From Roseiflexus castenholzii DSM 13941 (GTDB taxonomy: Bacteria; Chloroflexota; Chloroflexia; Chloroflexales; Roseiflexaceae), in contig NC_009767.1 of the NCBI RefSeq assembly GCF_000017805.1, positions 4,753,001-4,817,000 on the forward strand: DNA of 64,000 nt, read 5' to 3'. Made by a program: the position numbers and the translations under genes. Of this stretch, positions 1-9,249 are shown piece by piece (the first letter of the stretch is position 1; each line of letters starts with the position of its first letter). The notes beneath the pieces were generated by a model. That model saw only the letters and a list, made by a program, of their open reading frames with translations. It did not search any database and had not been told where the DNA came from.

Positions 1-241
1 GGCGGATCAGGCGAATGCGCCGATCCGGGTGCGCAGCGATCAGGCGTTGCGCGACGGTCGCAGTATCATCAGGGCTGCCGTCGTCGACGATAATGATCTC
101 CCAGTCGGTGAAGGTCTGCGCTACCACGCTGGCGACCGCTTCGGGCAGAAAGCGCGCCTGGTTGTAACAGGGAATGACGACGCTGACGCGCGGCGTGCCG
201 GGAGCAGCGGCTTGATCTGATTGTGTGTGCAGGTGGGGCAT
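1..241 (-). CDS. Family 2 glycosyltransferase, N-terminal part only
   Basis: The gene runs off the left edge, so only about 80 N-terminal residues are visible. They show the GT2 (GT-A fold) opening: a VSVVIPCYNQ strand at residues 18-27 and the IIIVDDGSPDD nucleotide-binding motif around residues 48-58. The start is the ATG at 241, directly after a 73-bp tandem repeat. GT2 enzymes transfer a sugar from a nucleotide donor to a lipid or glycan acceptor at the cytoplasmic membrane face. It is the most downstream visible member of the minus-strand polysaccharide locus. Donor, acceptor and any second fused domain cannot be seen. Confidence 0.85.
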   Translation of the reverse strand, partial: MPHLHTQSDQAAAPGTPRVSVVIPCYNQARFLPEAVASVVAQTFTDWEIIIVDDGSPDDTATVAQRLIAAHPDRRIRLIR

Positions 242-247
242 TAATAG

Positions 248-573
248 CACCTTGAATGAACCACAGAGACACGGAGGACACTTCGATACATCGCACCTGA
301 CGGGTGCCGACTTGATGTAACACCTTGAATGAACCACAGAGACACGGAGGACACTTCGATACATCGCACCTGACGGGTGCCGACTTGATGTAACACCTTG
401 AATGAACCACAGAGACACGGAGGACACTTCGATACATCGCACCTGACGGGTGCCGACTTGATGTAACACCTTGAATGAACCACAGAGACACGGAGGACAC
501 TTCGATACATCGCACCTGACGGGTGCCGACTTGATGTAACACCTTGAATGAACCACAGAGACACGGAGGACAC
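248..573. repeat. 73-bp tandem repeat, four full copies plus a partial fifth
   Basis: Identical 73-bp units start at 248, 321, 394 and 467, with a truncated one at 540. Each contains a short hairpin, GCACC-TGACG-GGTGC, and a run resembling ACCACAGAGACACGGAGGAC. The latter recurs in variant form near 29,440, 62,850 and 63,130. Copies are essentially identical, which points to recent expansion. Reading frames across it are open on both strands but carry no protein signature. Confidence 0.95.
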
Positions 574-1233
574 AGAGCGGCGCTCCTGCCACGGCGCACC
601 CGCCGGGCACCCCCCTGTGGGCGCCCCTGCTGCGCACGCTCCGATACTACCCCGGCGCACCCGCCGTTGTAGCCGTTGTAGGGGCAGGCCCCGGCGCCTG
701 CCCTTGCGGTGCGCCCCTGCCGCACGCCCCGACCGGCAACCTTCCCTCAAGACCCTTGAGGTCTTGCAACATTTCAACAGAGCACGAGAGATATGCCTAC
801 AGATTCGCGCCTGGGCTGATCCTGATCCACAACAGAGATCTCAAGGGTCGGGTACGTTTATACCAATAACCGCAACCGCCCCACGTTCAACATGTAACGA
901 AGACGTACAATCCTTTGAGACGCTAAATGCGAGATAAATCTCGCGCTACGCCATGGTCGGGACCCTCGCACCTCTCGCCTCTCACCTCTCGCCTCTCGCC
1001 TCTCGCCTCGCACCTCGCACCTCGCACCTCTCCACAAATGCGAGATAAATCTCGCGCGACGCCATGGTCGGGACCCTCGCACCTCGCACCTCTCGCCTCG
1101 CACCTCTCCACAAATGCGAGATAAATCTCGCGCGACGCCATGGTCGGGACCCTCGCACCTCTCGCCTCTCACCTCTCACCTCTCGCCTCTCGCCTCTCGC
1201 CTCGCACCTCGCACCTCGCGCCTCACGCCTCTT

Positions 1234-1383
1234 ATACCAATGACCTGTGACCATCCGGCATGGTCACCCCGAGCAGCGCGAGGGGTCTGGCGCGACCCGC
1301 TCCGATTCCGCGCTGCGCTCGGTTAGATTCCTCGCTGCGCTCGGAATGACAAGGAATGCGGCATCTTCAATCGTAATTGGTAT
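1234..1383 (+). repeat. ATACCAAT-ended dispersed element, copy A
   Basis: A 150-bp element begins ATACCAATGACC and ends in ATTGGTAT, giving short inverted ends. Its interior carries a CCATCCGGCATGGTCACCCC segment and a CGCTGCGCTCGGAATGAC segment. Near-identical copies lie at 2310-2459, 38219-38368, 45653-45801 (reverse) and 62485-62656 (reverse). It is non-coding and MITE-like. Confidence 0.85.
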
Positions 1384-2309
1384 TACCTCACACCTCACGC
1401 CTCGCACCTCTCCACAAATGCGAGATAAATCTCGCGCGACGCCATGGTCGGGACCCTCGCACCTCGCACCTCTCGCCTCGCCACCAAGCGAGATAAATCT
1501 CGCGCTACGCCATGGTCGGGACCCTCGCGCCTCGCACCTCTCGCCTCGCCACCAAGCGAGATAAATCTCGCGCTACGCCATGGTCGGGACCCTCGCACCT
1601 CGCACCTCTCGCCTCGCACCTCTCCACAAATGCGAGATAAATCTCGCGCGACGCCATGGTCGGGACCCTCGCACCTCGCACCTCTCGCCTCGCACCTCTC
1701 CACAAATGCGAGATAAATCTCGCGCGACGCCATGGTCGGGACCCTCGCACCTCGCACCTCTCGCCTCGCCACCAAGCGAGATAAATCTCGCGCGACGCCA
1801 TGGTCGGGACCCTCGCGCCTCGCACCTCTCGCCTCGCCACCAAGCGAGATAAATCTCGCGCTACGCCATGGTCGGGACCCTCGCGCCTCGCACCTCTCGC
1901 CTCGCCACCAAGCGAGATAAATCTCGCGCTACGCCATGGTCGGGACCCTCGCACCTCGCACCTCTCGCCTCGCACCTCTCCACAAATGCGAGATAAATCT
2001 CGCGCGACGCCATGGTCGGGACCCTCGCACCTCGCACCTCTCGCCTCGCCACCAAGCGAGATAAATCTCGCGCTACGCCATGGTCGGGACCCTCGCGCCT
2101 CGCACCTCTCGCCTCGCCACCAAGCGAGATAAATCTCGCGCTACGCCATGGTCGGGACCCTCGCGCCTCGCACCTCTCGCCTCGCCACCAAGCGAGATAA
2201 ATCTCGCGCTACGCCATGGTCGGGACCCTCGCGCCTCGCACCTCTCGCCTCGCACCTCTCGCCTCTCGCCTCTCGCCTCGCACCTCGCACCTCGCGCCTC
2301 ACGCCTCTT

Positions 2310-2459
2310 ATACCAATGACCTGTGACCATCCGGCATGGTCACCCCGAGCAGCGCGAGGGGTCTGGCGCGACCCGCTCAGATTCCTCGCTGCGCTCGGTT
2401 AGATTCCTCGCTGCGCTCGGAATGACAAGGAATGTGGCATCTTCAAGCGTCATTGGTAT
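2310..2459 (+). repeat. ATACCAAT-ended dispersed element, copy B
   Basis: Same element as at 1234-1383, with a few substitutions (for example CATTGGTAT at the right end). It sits inside the hairpin array, with array units on both sides, so either the element entered the array or the array spread around it. Confidence 0.85.
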
Positions 2460-2710
2460 TACCTCACACCTCACGCCTCGCACCTCTCCACAAATGCGAG
2501 ATAAATCTCGCGCGACGCCATGGTCGGGACCCTCGCGCCTCGCACCTCTCGCCTCGCCACCAAGCGAGATAAATCTCGCGCTACGCCATGGTCGGGACCC
2601 TCGCGCCTCGCACCTCTCGCCTCGCCACCAAGCGAGATAAATTTCGCGCTACGCCATGGTCGGGACCCTCGCACCTCTCGCCTCGCACCTCTCGCCTCTC
2701 GCCTCGCACC

Positions 2711-4981
2711 TCACTGATTATACTCCTTCCCCAGCGCGCGCTTGATTCGCCACATGACCTCACGACGCAGCACATATATCCGGCGATCAAGGCGGTCGAG
2801 CAGGGTGCGCACCTCTGCAATCCGCCGCACCGTTTCCCAAGCAGAGGACCAGCGCGCCGCGCGCGCCCAACGCACCGGCGCCAGCCGGAGCAGCGCCTCG
2901 CGGAACTGAAAATACTCAATCGCCAGGGACGCCGTCGCCAGACCAAGACCGCGATCCACCGACGGGCGCGGCGCATCGCGCGCCAGGGTCGCCGCCTGCT
3001 CGAAGAGTTCCAGCATGCGGTCGATCATCTGCTGCTGGTCAAAATGCGCCACAACCCGCGCGCGCGCCGACTGCCCCATCGCCGCGCGCCGCTGCGGATC
3101 GGCGATCAGGCGTTGCAGCGCTTCGACATACTGCGCAACCTGATCTCCCGCCAGCGGAACGAGCACACCGCAGTCGGGCGTCACCAACTCACGCTGCCCG
3201 CCGACATCGGCGGCAACCGGCGCCAGCCCCATCGCCATCGCCTCGAAGAGCACAAACGCAATGCCTTCGTGTTCCGACGGCAAGAGTAGAATATCGGCGG
3301 CTGCCATTATCTCCCGCACCTGCGCCGATGGCGCCGACCCCAACAACCGCACCCGGCGTTCCAGACGATGCCGCTGCACAAACCGCCGCATCCAGCCCAT
3401 GTCGGGACCATCGCCGATCACCAGAAACATGCCGGGAACATCTTGTTCCATCAGCGCGCGCGCGATCTCTGCCACCAGTCGGGGACGCTTCTGAGGCGCC
3501 AACCGTCCGACAAACAGGATCACCGGCACATCAGGGGGCGCTCCCAGTTCCGCGCGAACGCGCGCGCGCGCCGCCGGATCGGGTTGCCAGCGCTGTGTAT
3601 CCACATTGATATAACAAACATCAACCCGCACCGGATCGGCGCTGCGCTCGATCATCCACTGCCGCAGGTGGTGCGATGATGTGATATGAAGATCGATGAC
3701 CGGATCATACTCCAGCGCTGCGCGCGGCACGCCGCCGTGGTAGTGCTCCTGTTCGATGTGCAAAAAATCGACAATCGGCACATCAGGACACCAGGCGCGC
3801 AGGAAAGGCAGCAACCGATAAGCAAACAGATCGTTCTGCACCACCACCGTCGTAATGCTGCGCGACTCGATCAGATAGCGCAGAAAGCGCGGATAATCGG
3901 CAGGCGCAAGGAACGTCGGCAGATTAAAGACCTCATCGGCAGCGCCGCGCAACTCATTCAGCCAGGGGTTGGCCGACGGACGCGACAGGCACACCGACAC
4001 GCGACACCCACGCGCGCGCAGACCGGCTGCCAGGTCGATGGTAAAGCGATCCGCGCCGCCGATCTCGACCCAGGGCGCCAGCATGAGCACCCGCCGCGCT
4101 CCGACCGGTTGCAGACGATTGGCGAACGGCGGCTCAGGATCGATCAGCGCGTGCGGTTGCAGAATGGGGGACGGCTCACCAGACACGCGCGGCGGACCAT
4201 CGCGGAACACCTGCGGATAGCGCGTGCGCAGATCATTGCGCATACGCGCCATTGCCCCCCGATCCTCACGAAACGTCCAGCGATACCCGCGATACGTCTC
4301 TGGCGCCTTGCGGCGCAGCCACACCAGCGCCTCCGCAATATCGTGTCCCCACAACCCGGCAGCTGCCAGGCGCACCCAGAACTCATAATCCTCCAACCCA
4401 TCGCGGAAACGCTCATCGAACCCGCCGACGCGGTCGAACGCCGAACGGCGCAGCAGAACACTGACTGTCAGCGGATTATCGTGCGGAAACATATGGCGCG
4501 TCGCAAACCCGCGGCGCGTCTCCTGCTGCGCCGCGCCGAACGTCGCGCACCGGGTCGCCACGGCAGCGCTCTGCGGACGCGACGCCAGCGCCCAGGCGCA
4601 CTGTTCGAGCGCCGTCGGCGCCAGCAGGTCATCACTATCGAGGAAGAAGAGCAACGGTGCGCGACTGACGGCGACACCCGCATTGCGCGCCGCCGAAAGA
4701 CCGCAGCGGGACCGGTCCACCACGCGAATGCGCGGGTCATTCACGGCGCGGAGCAACGCCAGGACGCGCAGCGTGGCCGCATCGTCCGACCCATCGTTGA
4801 CAATGATCCATTCCCACTGCTGCAACGACTGACGCAGCACCGAGCGCGCGGTATCGAGGAAGATCGCGCCAGAGTTGTAACATGGCGTGACAATACTCAC
4901 CACCGGCGTCGCCGCCGGATCGACCGGCGCATAGCCGTAGGCGGGAAGCGAAGGGGAAAGGGGAAAGGGAGGGAGGGGCAT
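2711..4981 (-). CDS. Bifunctional glycosyltransferase, GT2 followed by GT4
   Basis: About 756 residues. The N-terminal GT2 domain shows SIVTPCYN near residues 30-37, NDGSDD near 65 and the metal-binding DSDD near 117. A GT4 (GT-B) domain follows: GGAD near 310, VILFVGRLAPQKRP in the middle, and the EGIAFVLFEAMA donor-site motif near 573 with its paired glutamates. Two sugar transfers on the same glycan are therefore likely from one polypeptide; this is an inference from the fusion. The GT4 half closely resembles the separate protein at 14574-16010, suggesting duplication within the locus. The start could be the ATG at 4981 or a GTG at 4987; no strong ribosome site decides. The stop abuts the repeat array. 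Confidence 0.9.
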   Translation of the reverse strand: MPLPPFPLSPSLPAYGYAPVDPAATPVVSIVTPCYNSGAIFLDTARSVLRQSLQQWEWIIVNDGSDDAATLRVLALLRAVNDPRIRVVDRSRCGLSAARNAGVAVSRAPLLFFLDSDDLLAPTALEQCAWALASRPQSAAVATRCATFGAAQQETRRGFATRHMFPHDNPLTVSVLLRRSAFDRVGGFDERFRDGLEDYEFWVRLAAAGLWGHDIAEALVWLRRKAPETYRGYRWTFREDRGAMARMRNDLRTRYPQVFRDGPPRVSGEPSPILQPHALIDPEPPFANRLQPVGARRVLMLAPWVEIGGADRFTIDLAAGLRARGCRVSVCLSRPSANPWLNELRGAADEVFNLPTFLAPADYPRFLRYLIESRSITTVVVQNDLFAYRLLPFLRAWCPDVPIVDFLHIEQEHYHGGVPRAALEYDPVIDLHITSSHHLRQWMIERSADPVRVDVCYINVDTQRWQPDPAARARVRAELGAPPDVPVILFVGRLAPQKRPRLVAEIARALMEQDVPGMFLVIGDGPDMGWMRRFVQRHRLERRVRLLGSAPSAQVREIMAAADILLLPSEHEGIAFVLFEAMAMGLAPVAADVGGQRELVTPDCGVLVPLAGDQVAQYVEALQRLIADPQRRAAMGQSARARVVAHFDQQQMIDRMLELFEQAATLARDAPRPSVDRGLGLATASLAIEYFQFREALLRLAPVRWARAARWSSAWETVRRIAEVRTLLDRLDRRIYVLRREVMWRIKRALGKEYNQ

Positions 4982-5024
4982 ATGCACGTATCCGGTCGAA
5001 CAAAGCCGCTGTCAGCAAAGAACC

Positions 5025-6734
5025 TTACGACGGCACAACGCCACCGTCGCACTCTGCATCGCCACGCATCGGCACAGGAAGAAACACCAACCCCAACGCC
5101 AGCAAGCCGATCACATATGTTCCATACTGAAAGCGAAAGTCCTGCACGGTGAGGAGCAGCATCCAGATCAGCGACTGCGCTACAACCGGCAGCGCCAGCC
5201 CCGCCAGGCGCCACGATCGATGCCGGATCATCGCAACCGCCACGCAGAACAGCGCCAGATAGAGATACAACGCCGGACGCCAGACCAGCCAGACCCACTC
5301 CGGCTGCTCCAACCGCTCCAACCATGGGACGATCCATTGATCACGCACCGACGGAACGATGGACGCCGGACCCACACCCAGGAGATGCGCCCATTGACTC
5401 TGGATAAGCAAATCCCTTGGCCAGGTGGACAGATACGCCTCTTCTGATTGGGTCACCCGCCAGATCAGGTTCGTCAGACACCATTGATGGCGCGCGAGCG
5501 TTGCCGGATCGCGCAGCGCCAGTTTTTGCCACAATGCGGTAAATTCGCCGACATTTGTATCAAACAAATGTTGGTCAGGCAGCGGATCACCATACAACAA
5601 TGAATTAAGACTATAGCACCAGTATCGGCGATGCCACTCGTCGCGGGGCAGCAGTCGCTCAAGCAGCGCGCGATCGGAACCATCCAGTTGTTCTGAATGC
5701 ACCACGAACGCGCCCAGTTGGTGAATCTGCATCTGCCGGGCAAACCACGGCGGCGCCGACGCTACGTCCAGCGCGCGATACAGCCCCACCTTCACCAGCA
5801 AGACGAGCGCCACGGACACGCCGCCGATCACGACGACCTGCCGCCAGCGCGCCTGCCGCCCGACCAGCAGCAGCGCGGGCAGGATCAGCAGCGCCGTCGG
5901 TGCGCCGTTGTGCCGGTAGAGCGCCAGCGCCGCCAGCGCCGCACCGATGGCGACCGGCGCCATCCGCGCGCGCAGCCAGACGCCGTCCGTGCGCCAGACC
6001 CGCAGCAGCATCCAGAAGACGCACAGCAGCGCAATGGCATACGGAATATCCTTCCACAGCGTGATGACCATCAGGTTATTGACTGGCGACAGCGCGAACA
6101 GGACGATCAGAACAACCTGCACCCATCGGCTGACGCCGAGCAGCGCCAGTTCGCGCACCGTCAACCCGCAGACCAGCGCCAGGGCGCCGATCTGCGCCAG
6201 CGCCACCGCCGCCGGAGAAAGCCAGACCCGCGTGATCAGCCACATCGTCAACGTATGAAACGCCGGATGTACGTCGTTGTATTTGCCACGCAACATCTGA
6301 TCCCACTGGTCCAGAGAATCGGATGACATCAATCCGGGAAAGAAGACGAGCAGGGTGCACGACCAGACGACGACGCACGGCAGCGTATACCAGAACCACG
6401 GCAAGACGCGCGAGCGCGCCTGCGGTCGCCAGGTTGCCAGGAGCAGCAGCGCCGCCGTGAGCAGCACACCGCAACTGATGATGTCCGCCAGCCACAGCCC
6501 CCCTGCTGCGCGCGTCCACAGCGACGGCGGCGGCGCCAGCGTCACCATGCGGCTACGCGCCGTTGCAGCGTACAGGTCCAACTCCTGCGCCTGATCGCCG
6601 ACCTGCACACGTACCCTACCCGACCACGGATGCTCGAGCAACTCAACCATCAGCGCTGAGCGCACCTGTCCCCGCCAGCGCAGCGGCGCGGTCGTGCCGG
6701 TCAGCGCCACCAACTCGCCATTGTCGCGCCACAC
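5025..6734 (-). CDS. Polytopic membrane protein, larger C-terminal part of an amber-interrupted gene
   Basis: 569 codons from a GTG that directly follows an in-frame TAG. The first 70 residues are the second half of a soluble domain ending in HPWSG and DLYAA. After that come about ten hydrophobic segments, with conserved-looking loops FFPGLMSSDSLDQWDQ, NDVHPAFHTL and TLWKDIPYAIALL. The layout (large integral membrane protein, acidic first loop) recalls GT-C-type lipid-linked sugar transferases or DUF6020-type proteins. That assignment is tentative. It is unclear whether this half is translated by reinitiation at the GTG, by readthrough, or not at all. Confidence 0.75.
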   Translation of the reverse strand: MWRDNGELVALTGTTAPLRWRGQVRSALMVELLEHPWSGRVRVQVGDQAQELDLYAATARSRMVTLAPPPSLWTRAAGGLWLADIISCGVLLTAALLLLATWRPQARSRVLPWFWYTLPCVVVWSCTLLVFFPGLMSSDSLDQWDQMLRGKYNDVHPAFHTLTMWLITRVWLSPAAVALAQIGALALVCGLTVRELALLGVSRWVQVVLIVLFALSPVNNLMVITLWKDIPYAIALLCVFWMLLRVWRTDGVWLRARMAPVAIGAALAALALYRHNGAPTALLILPALLLVGRQARWRQVVVIGGVSVALVLLVKVGLYRALDVASAPPWFARQMQIHQLGAFVVHSEQLDGSDRALLERLLPRDEWHRRYWCYSLNSLLYGDPLPDQHLFDTNVGEFTALWQKLALRDPATLARHQWCLTNLIWRVTQSEEAYLSTWPRDLLIQSQWAHLLGVGPASIVPSVRDQWIVPWLERLEQPEWVWLVWRPALYLYLALFCVAVAMIRHRSWRLAGLALPVVAQSLIWMLLLTVQDFRFQYGTYVIGLLALGLVFLPVPMRGDAECDGGVVPS

Positions 6735-7175
6735 CTAACTGCCATCATGCGCGAACGTCGCCAGGTCGAGCGCCTGCCCGCCGTTAGAAGCACGCAGCAA
6801 CCACACCTCACTGCCTTGCGCGGCGGGGTTACGTTCGTTGAGCGGCGTGATCGTCACTTCCATTTCCTCTCCAAACCAGGGCTGCGGCGGAAAAGTAGGA
6901 ATGACCAGCGTCGCCATCACCCCAAGCAATGGGGCGCCGACCAGCCAGGCGATCCGCGCGCGTGGGCTGAACCGGCGCAGGCGCCCGACGACAACGCCGA
7001 GCAGCCCGTAGGCGAGCGCGCTCAACAGAACAAGGAAGTACAGACCAAAAAAGGGAAAACCTGCCACTTCGGAGGACAGGTCGGCAAAAGAGACATGGGT
7101 AATGTGCGTCATCGTGAAAGCGGCGCCTACGACACTCGACGCCGCAATGTGTTTATAGGGCGTTCGTCTTTCCAT
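6735..7175 (-). pseudogene. N-terminal part of the amber-interrupted membrane protein gene
   Basis: 146 codons from the ATG at 7175 (GAGG ribosome site; 23-nt overlap with the upstream gene) to TAG at 6737-6735. It encodes about three membrane segments and then the first half of a soluble domain. The next codon after the TAG continues the same domain in the same frame. Aligned with the homologous domain in the 9246-11570 protein, GS-stop matches GSW, so the stop most simply arose from TGG to TAG. The intact protein would have been about 716 residues. Readthrough, a disabled gene or a sequencing error all remain possible. Confidence 0.7.
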
Positions 7176-9249
7176 AACCTCGATCCAGACTCCTCCAGAG
7201 GCGGTAGAAGGCAAACGCAGCATTGCGCGCTACGGCATAGCCCGGCATTGTATACACCCGGCGAACCAGGCGCCACAGGCGAGGCTCAACCACAGGCGCC
7301 TCGTGCAGACTCGGATGTGGAAAACGATGCGCCCTGGCATAACCGACATACCAGACAAGAAGCCGCGCCAGACGCGACTGATGCCAGTACGATGTATCGC
7401 GTAATATCAGTGCGCTGAGTTCATTCAGGCGCGGAACAGCATGCGGTTCTTCACCGCGTTCGACCAGCGGTTCTGGAATTATTAGCCCTCGCTGACCCTG
7501 CGCATCAAGACTCCAGACATACGCAATCTCACCGCAGGCGCCCGCTTTTGAGTCAAACACGTCAATCAGCATGCGATCAGGCAAGGTGCGCACAACAAAA
7601 CGATGCAGCATCTTACCGCTAAGAAAAGGCAGCAACTCCGGGGATGCGTCAAATGGAAAGTTCTCGATACATTCCTTTTCAGCCGCGCGAACACGATGCC
7701 AGGCGCCGACAAAACCGATCTGAGGCTGACGAGCAAGCGTATTACAGGCGACACGAATAAAATCTGGCGCGACACGATCCCCGGCACGCAACAGTAACAG
7801 CGCCTGTCCGGTACGAACCTCGGTCGGAAGAAGAGCATCACCTTCCAGAGAAAGGAACTGAAACAATTGACCAAGAACCCACCCACAGGCTTCATCTTTT
7901 GTCGAGCCTGCCGGTCGCAAGTGAACAATTCGCATATCACTTTTATGAACTCGTTCTAGACTCCCAATGGTCTCTTGAAACAGGGCGCCTTCTTCACCGA
8001 TCACACACACGAGCAAAGAACATGAGGCATGATCACCTCTCACAATCCAACTGTCGCGGGGGGGATTGTCATAGATATCACCAAGAGGTCGAGTTGCGAC
8101 AGGATAGGGAAATATGAGACGCTGGCGCAATGCATGGTCATTCCAAAGACGCATCATCTGCCTTGCCAGATCTTCTACGGTACCATCAAAAACCAGGGCA
8201 TTCTCCTCATGCCTGAAAACATCCCTGAATCCAGGGATGTTCGAAACAATGACCGGAATGCCTGCCGCATAAAGTTCGTGGGCAGCATAACAGAACGACT
8301 CGTAGTGGTTTGGAAACACTGCAAATCGAACACGCGGGAGCAAAGATTCTACTTGTAAACGGTCAAGCTGTCCGACGAATTCGAAGGCCGACTGAAAGCG
8401 CGAGGGAATTTTGCGCCTTAAGAATTGCTCATAGGTAAGACTTCCATCGGGCGCCTCCCGAGAGTCATACCCTGCAAGCACAAAACGCACTTCGCTGTAT
8501 CTGCGCAACATTTCAACAGCAGCATCAACAAATACATCAACACCCTTCATCGAAAAAATCCGTCCATAGAACAGAATAACATGATCCTCATCGCTGTAAT
8601 TGTTTTTCGACGGAACATCAACAAGCGGCGATTGAGACTCCACAACCCTCCCAAACCAGAGAGGGTAGAACGGTTGATATGCCTCGCGCAAGTATGATGG
8701 TGACGGATAGAGGATCGTTTCGGCAAGCTGCAGAGCGCTACGCTCAAGATCATGCACAAAGTGGTTATGAGCATGTAGGTGCGCAGAGGAAGAGTGAATA
8801 TCCATAACCTCGATGGAGTTGTGCAAACGAACCGCCAGGTGTGTCGCCTGATAACACAGACCCGCCGCTTTTGCCGTCAGAGCATAGTGCCCTACCCCTA
8901 GAAAATCATGAAACTCGATGAGATCGGGTTTTTCCCTTTCAGCCACATATTTGCACGCCAGATGAATTCGATACGCTTTCCAGAGAGATGGAAAAGGAAA
9001 AGAGTTTTCATTAAGATCACTCCGGGCAACAATACTCTCAGCGTGATACGCGCGACATTTCTCCGGGTTGGGAAAGCGCAAACGGTCAACCCCTTGAAAT
9101 CTATCAAAGTAATCATGCGGCAAGTCCAACACGAAAATAACTTCGTGACCTTTTCTCAAGAGCATACAGGCCGCGTTGTATAACAATACCCCGCAACCAC
9201 CCCAAGTAGTTGGAGCAATCTCGTGCGTGACAAAGCAAATGCGTTTCAT
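7153..9249 (-). CDS. GT4 glycosyltransferase with a degenerate GT2-like C-terminal domain
   Basis: 698 residues. The first 400 are a GT-B/GT4 enzyme: the N-terminal strand ICFVTHEIAPTTWGGCGV, a mid-protein VILFYGRIFSMKGVDVFVDAA, and the donor-site region FPNHYESFCYAAHELYAAGIPVIVSN. Residues from about 425 to 620 resemble a GT2 fold (SLLVCVIGEEGALFQETIGSL; LLLLRAGDRVAPDFI) but lack a clear DxD, so this half may be non-catalytic. The start overlaps the upstream stop by 4 nt (ATGA), so translation is probably coupled. Base composition is more A+T-rich than the genes to the left. Confidence 0.85.
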   Translation of the reverse strand: MKRICFVTHEIAPTTWGGCGVLLYNAACMLLRKGHEVIFVLDLPHDYFDRFQGVDRLRFPNPEKCRAYHAESIVARSDLNENSFPFPSLWKAYRIHLACKYVAEREKPDLIEFHDFLGVGHYALTAKAAGLCYQATHLAVRLHNSIEVMDIHSSSAHLHAHNHFVHDLERSALQLAETILYPSPSYLREAYQPFYPLWFGRVVESQSPLVDVPSKNNYSDEDHVILFYGRIFSMKGVDVFVDAAVEMLRRYSEVRFVLAGYDSREAPDGSLTYEQFLRRKIPSRFQSAFEFVGQLDRLQVESLLPRVRFAVFPNHYESFCYAAHELYAAGIPVIVSNIPGFRDVFRHEENALVFDGTVEDLARQMMRLWNDHALRQRLIFPYPVATRPLGDIYDNPPRDSWIVRGDHASCSLLVCVIGEEGALFQETIGSLERVHKSDMRIVHLRPAGSTKDEACGWVLGQLFQFLSLEGDALLPTEVRTGQALLLLRAGDRVAPDFIRVACNTLARQPQIGFVGAWHRVRAAEKECIENFPFDASPELLPFLSGKMLHRFVVRTLPDRMLIDVFDSKAGACGEIAYVWSLDAQGQRGLIIPEPLVERGEEPHAVPRLNELSALILRDTSYWHQSRLARLLVWYVGYARAHRFPHPSLHEAPVVEPRLWRLVRRVYTMPGYAVARNAAFAFYRLWRSLDRGYGKTNAL

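Larger units (their letters stand above)
929..2700. repeat. Array of about 68-76-bp units with an 18-fold hairpin core
   Basis: The motif GCGAGATAAATCTCGC (7-bp arms, AA loop) occurs 18 times: 929, 1040, 1116, 1420, 1488, 1556, 1632, 1708, 1776, 1844, 1912, 1988, 2056, 2124, 2192, 2496, 2564 and 2632 (the last with one base changed). Each is followed by a conserved tail containing CCATGGTCGGGACCCTCGC and then by CACCTCGC/CTCTCGCC microrepeats. Commonest spacing is 68 bp, with 76 bp for the variant carrying CTCCACAAAT. The array is interrupted by two copies of the ATACCAAT element. It ends against the stop codon of the next gene. Confidence 0.93.

Noticed and set aside
248..2700. CRISPR array
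   Set aside because: Both arrays have near-identical sequence through the whole period, with no unique spacers, and no cas genes are present in the window.
3686..5152. 488-codon plus-strand open frame
   Set aside because: Antisense to the GT2-GT4 gene; Arg/His/Gln-rich shadow with no motif.
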